Assembly: GCA_023433465.1 (NCBI GenBank)
Contig: JAEZCR010000002.1
Span: 1-6,663, forward strand
DNA: 6,663 bases
Direction of reading: 5' to 3'
Source: Pseudomonadota bacterium
Lineage (GTDB): Bacteria > Pseudomonadota > Gammaproteobacteria > Steroidobacterales > Steroidobacteraceae
Part shown: positions 5,819-6,663 of the stretch, piece by piece
Layout: each line of letters begins with the position of its first letter
Position numbering within the stretch: the first letter of the stretch is position 1
Notes under the pieces: model-generated
What the model saw: only the letters and a program-made list of their open reading frames with translations
Told to the model about the DNA's origin: nothing
Databases searched by the model: none
Made by a program: the position numbers and the translations under genes

Positions 5819-6663
5819 ATCGGCACCGGCGGCCCGCCGCGGCTGCGGCCGAACACGTAGCCGCGCAGCAGCGAGATCATGAAGAGCCAGTAGCCGACCC
5901 CGATAGTCACGCGCGCCCAACGCGGAATCTCCGGGTCCGGCGAGATGTATCCCTCGATGAATCCGCACACGAACAGCAGCAGCGTGACCACCGTGAGCAC
6001 GCGCAGGCCTGCCCCGGCCGCCATGCGGAACGCTTCGCTGCGCGTCCGTTCGCCGGGACGGATCAACGCCTCGCCGAGATACGCGCCCGCGGCGCCGGCG
6101 ATGCAGATGCACGACAACTCGACGCAGCCATGGGCGACGACGAAGTCGAACAGGCGCCCGGCGAGTCCATGTTGCCCCGTGAACGCGAAGATGGCGCCGA
6201 GCGAAATGCCGTTGAGGCCGATCAGGTAGAAAGTCCCGAGCCCGAACACCACGCCGGAGCAGAACGCGAAGAACGACACGATGATGTTGTTCGTGAGGAT
6301 GGAAACCGACAACACGGCCGACGGCGTCACGTTGAGCAGGCTGTCGGTCCACAACTCGCCGCGCTCCACCGTCGCGATGAGTTTGGGATCCGCGAACATC
6401 TCGATGAGGTCGGGGTAGGTGTAGACCAGCCAGAACCCCGTCACGATCGCGGTGATGAAGAGCAGCGTCACGGCCAGCAGGTGAATGCGCATGGCGCCGA
6501 TCGCCTCGGGCACCTGGTCGCGCATGAGCGAGCGCAACACGTCCGACGCGCGGCGCGCTGGGCGGTGAATCGCATCGTGCAGGTCGCCGTACACCGCTTC
6601 GAGGTATTCGGTCCGCGGACCCGCGGGCGAGGGCGCTGCGAGCCGCGCCGCGCCGAGCTCGTG
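5815..6663 (-). CDS. SpoIIM/DUF95-family membrane protein (partial, N-terminus beyond the window)
   Basis: A multi-spanning inner-membrane protein of the stage II sporulation protein M-like family. In non-sporulating bacteria this family has no known sporulation role. The frame stays open to the window edge, so the true start lies past 6663; the GTG at 6594-6592 is an internal valine codon because family-like sequence (TEYLEAVYGDLHDAIHRP) continues across it. In the 282 visible residues, helices lie at about 58-82, 118-142, 145-163, 172-196, 219-240 and 249-267. Family motifs are GELWTDSLL (102-110), NNIIVSFFAFCSG (125-137), LIGLNGISLGA (147-157), AHGCVELSCICIAGAAG (177-193) and GFIEGYISP (234-242). 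The histidine and glutamate in AHG..EL are the most conserved polar residues inside the membrane in this family. It is convergent with the MoxR operon yet belongs to the same recurrent gene set, so it is probably part of the same system. RDD-family proteins are frequent divergent neighbours of this gene. Confidence 0.92.
   Translation of the reverse strand, partial: HELGAARLAAPSPAGPRTEYLEAVYGDLHDAIHRPARRASDVLRSLMRDQVPEAIGAMRIHLLAVTLLFITAIVTGFWLVYTYPDLIEMFADPKLIATVERGELWTDSLLNVTPSAVLSVSILTNNIIVSFFAFCSGVVFGLGTFYLIGLNGISLGAIFAFTGQHGLAGRLFDFVVAHGCVELSCICIAGAAGAYLGEALIRPGERTRSEAFRMAAGAGLRVLTVVTLLLFVCGFIEGYISPDPEIPRWARVTIGVGYWLFMISLLRGYVFGRSRGGPPVPI

Noticed and set aside
5827..5839. CGGCGG/CCGCCG inverted repeat just past the convergent stops, as a terminator
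   Set aside because: The loop would be a single base, no T-run follows on either strand, and it lies within the SpoIIM-family coding sequence where such GC repeats are expected.
6592..6594. GTG as the start of the SpoIIM-family protein
   Set aside because: The frame is open to the window edge with sensible protein sequence across this codon and no ribosome site, so it is an internal valine and the gene is truncated by the window.

Overview
The window is GC-rich bacterial chromosome (roughly 70% G+C by eye), almost entirely coding, with no RNA genes, mobile elements or CRISPR. Protein sequence flavour (PrmC with a GEPIAYLLG/REFW block, a DUF4129 protein with an RCPELA...LLPRD periplasmic region) suggests a high-GC gammaproteobacterium close to Xanthomonadales. 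That placement rests on recalled family resemblance, not on a search.

Layout. Positions 1-382 on the minus strand hold the first 127 residues of PrmC, the release-factor glutamine methyltransferase, cut by the window edge. About 41 bp away, head to head, a tightly packed plus-strand operon begins: a six-helix membrane protein (424-1254), a DUF4129 protein with a signal peptide and one membrane helix (1251-2204), a DUF4350 protein with two membrane helices (2204-3568), a MoxR-type AAA+ ATPase (3565-4515) and a DUF58/VWA-like protein (4520-5818). The junctions are ATGA, TGATG, ATGA and a 4-nt gap with a clear Shine-Dalgarno before a GTG start, so translation is probably coupled throughout. On the minus strand, a SpoIIM/DUF95-family multi-spanning membrane protein runs in from the right edge and ends tail to tail with the DUF58 gene, the two stop codons sharing one CTAG.

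How the genes fit together. MoxR ATPases usually work with a VWA/DUF58 partner to remodel or mature other proteins. Here the pair is encoded with four integral membrane or membrane-anchored proteins of unknown function, so the likely product is an inner-membrane complex with a cytoplasmic AAA+ motor; this is inference. As I recall it, the gene order and the reversed strand of the SpoIIM gene match the Mycobacterium tuberculosis moxR2 neighbourhood (about Rv3689-Rv3695), which would make this a conserved but functionally undescribed module found in distant phyla. That is the most interesting point in the window. An RDD-family membrane protein is predicted just beyond position 6663.
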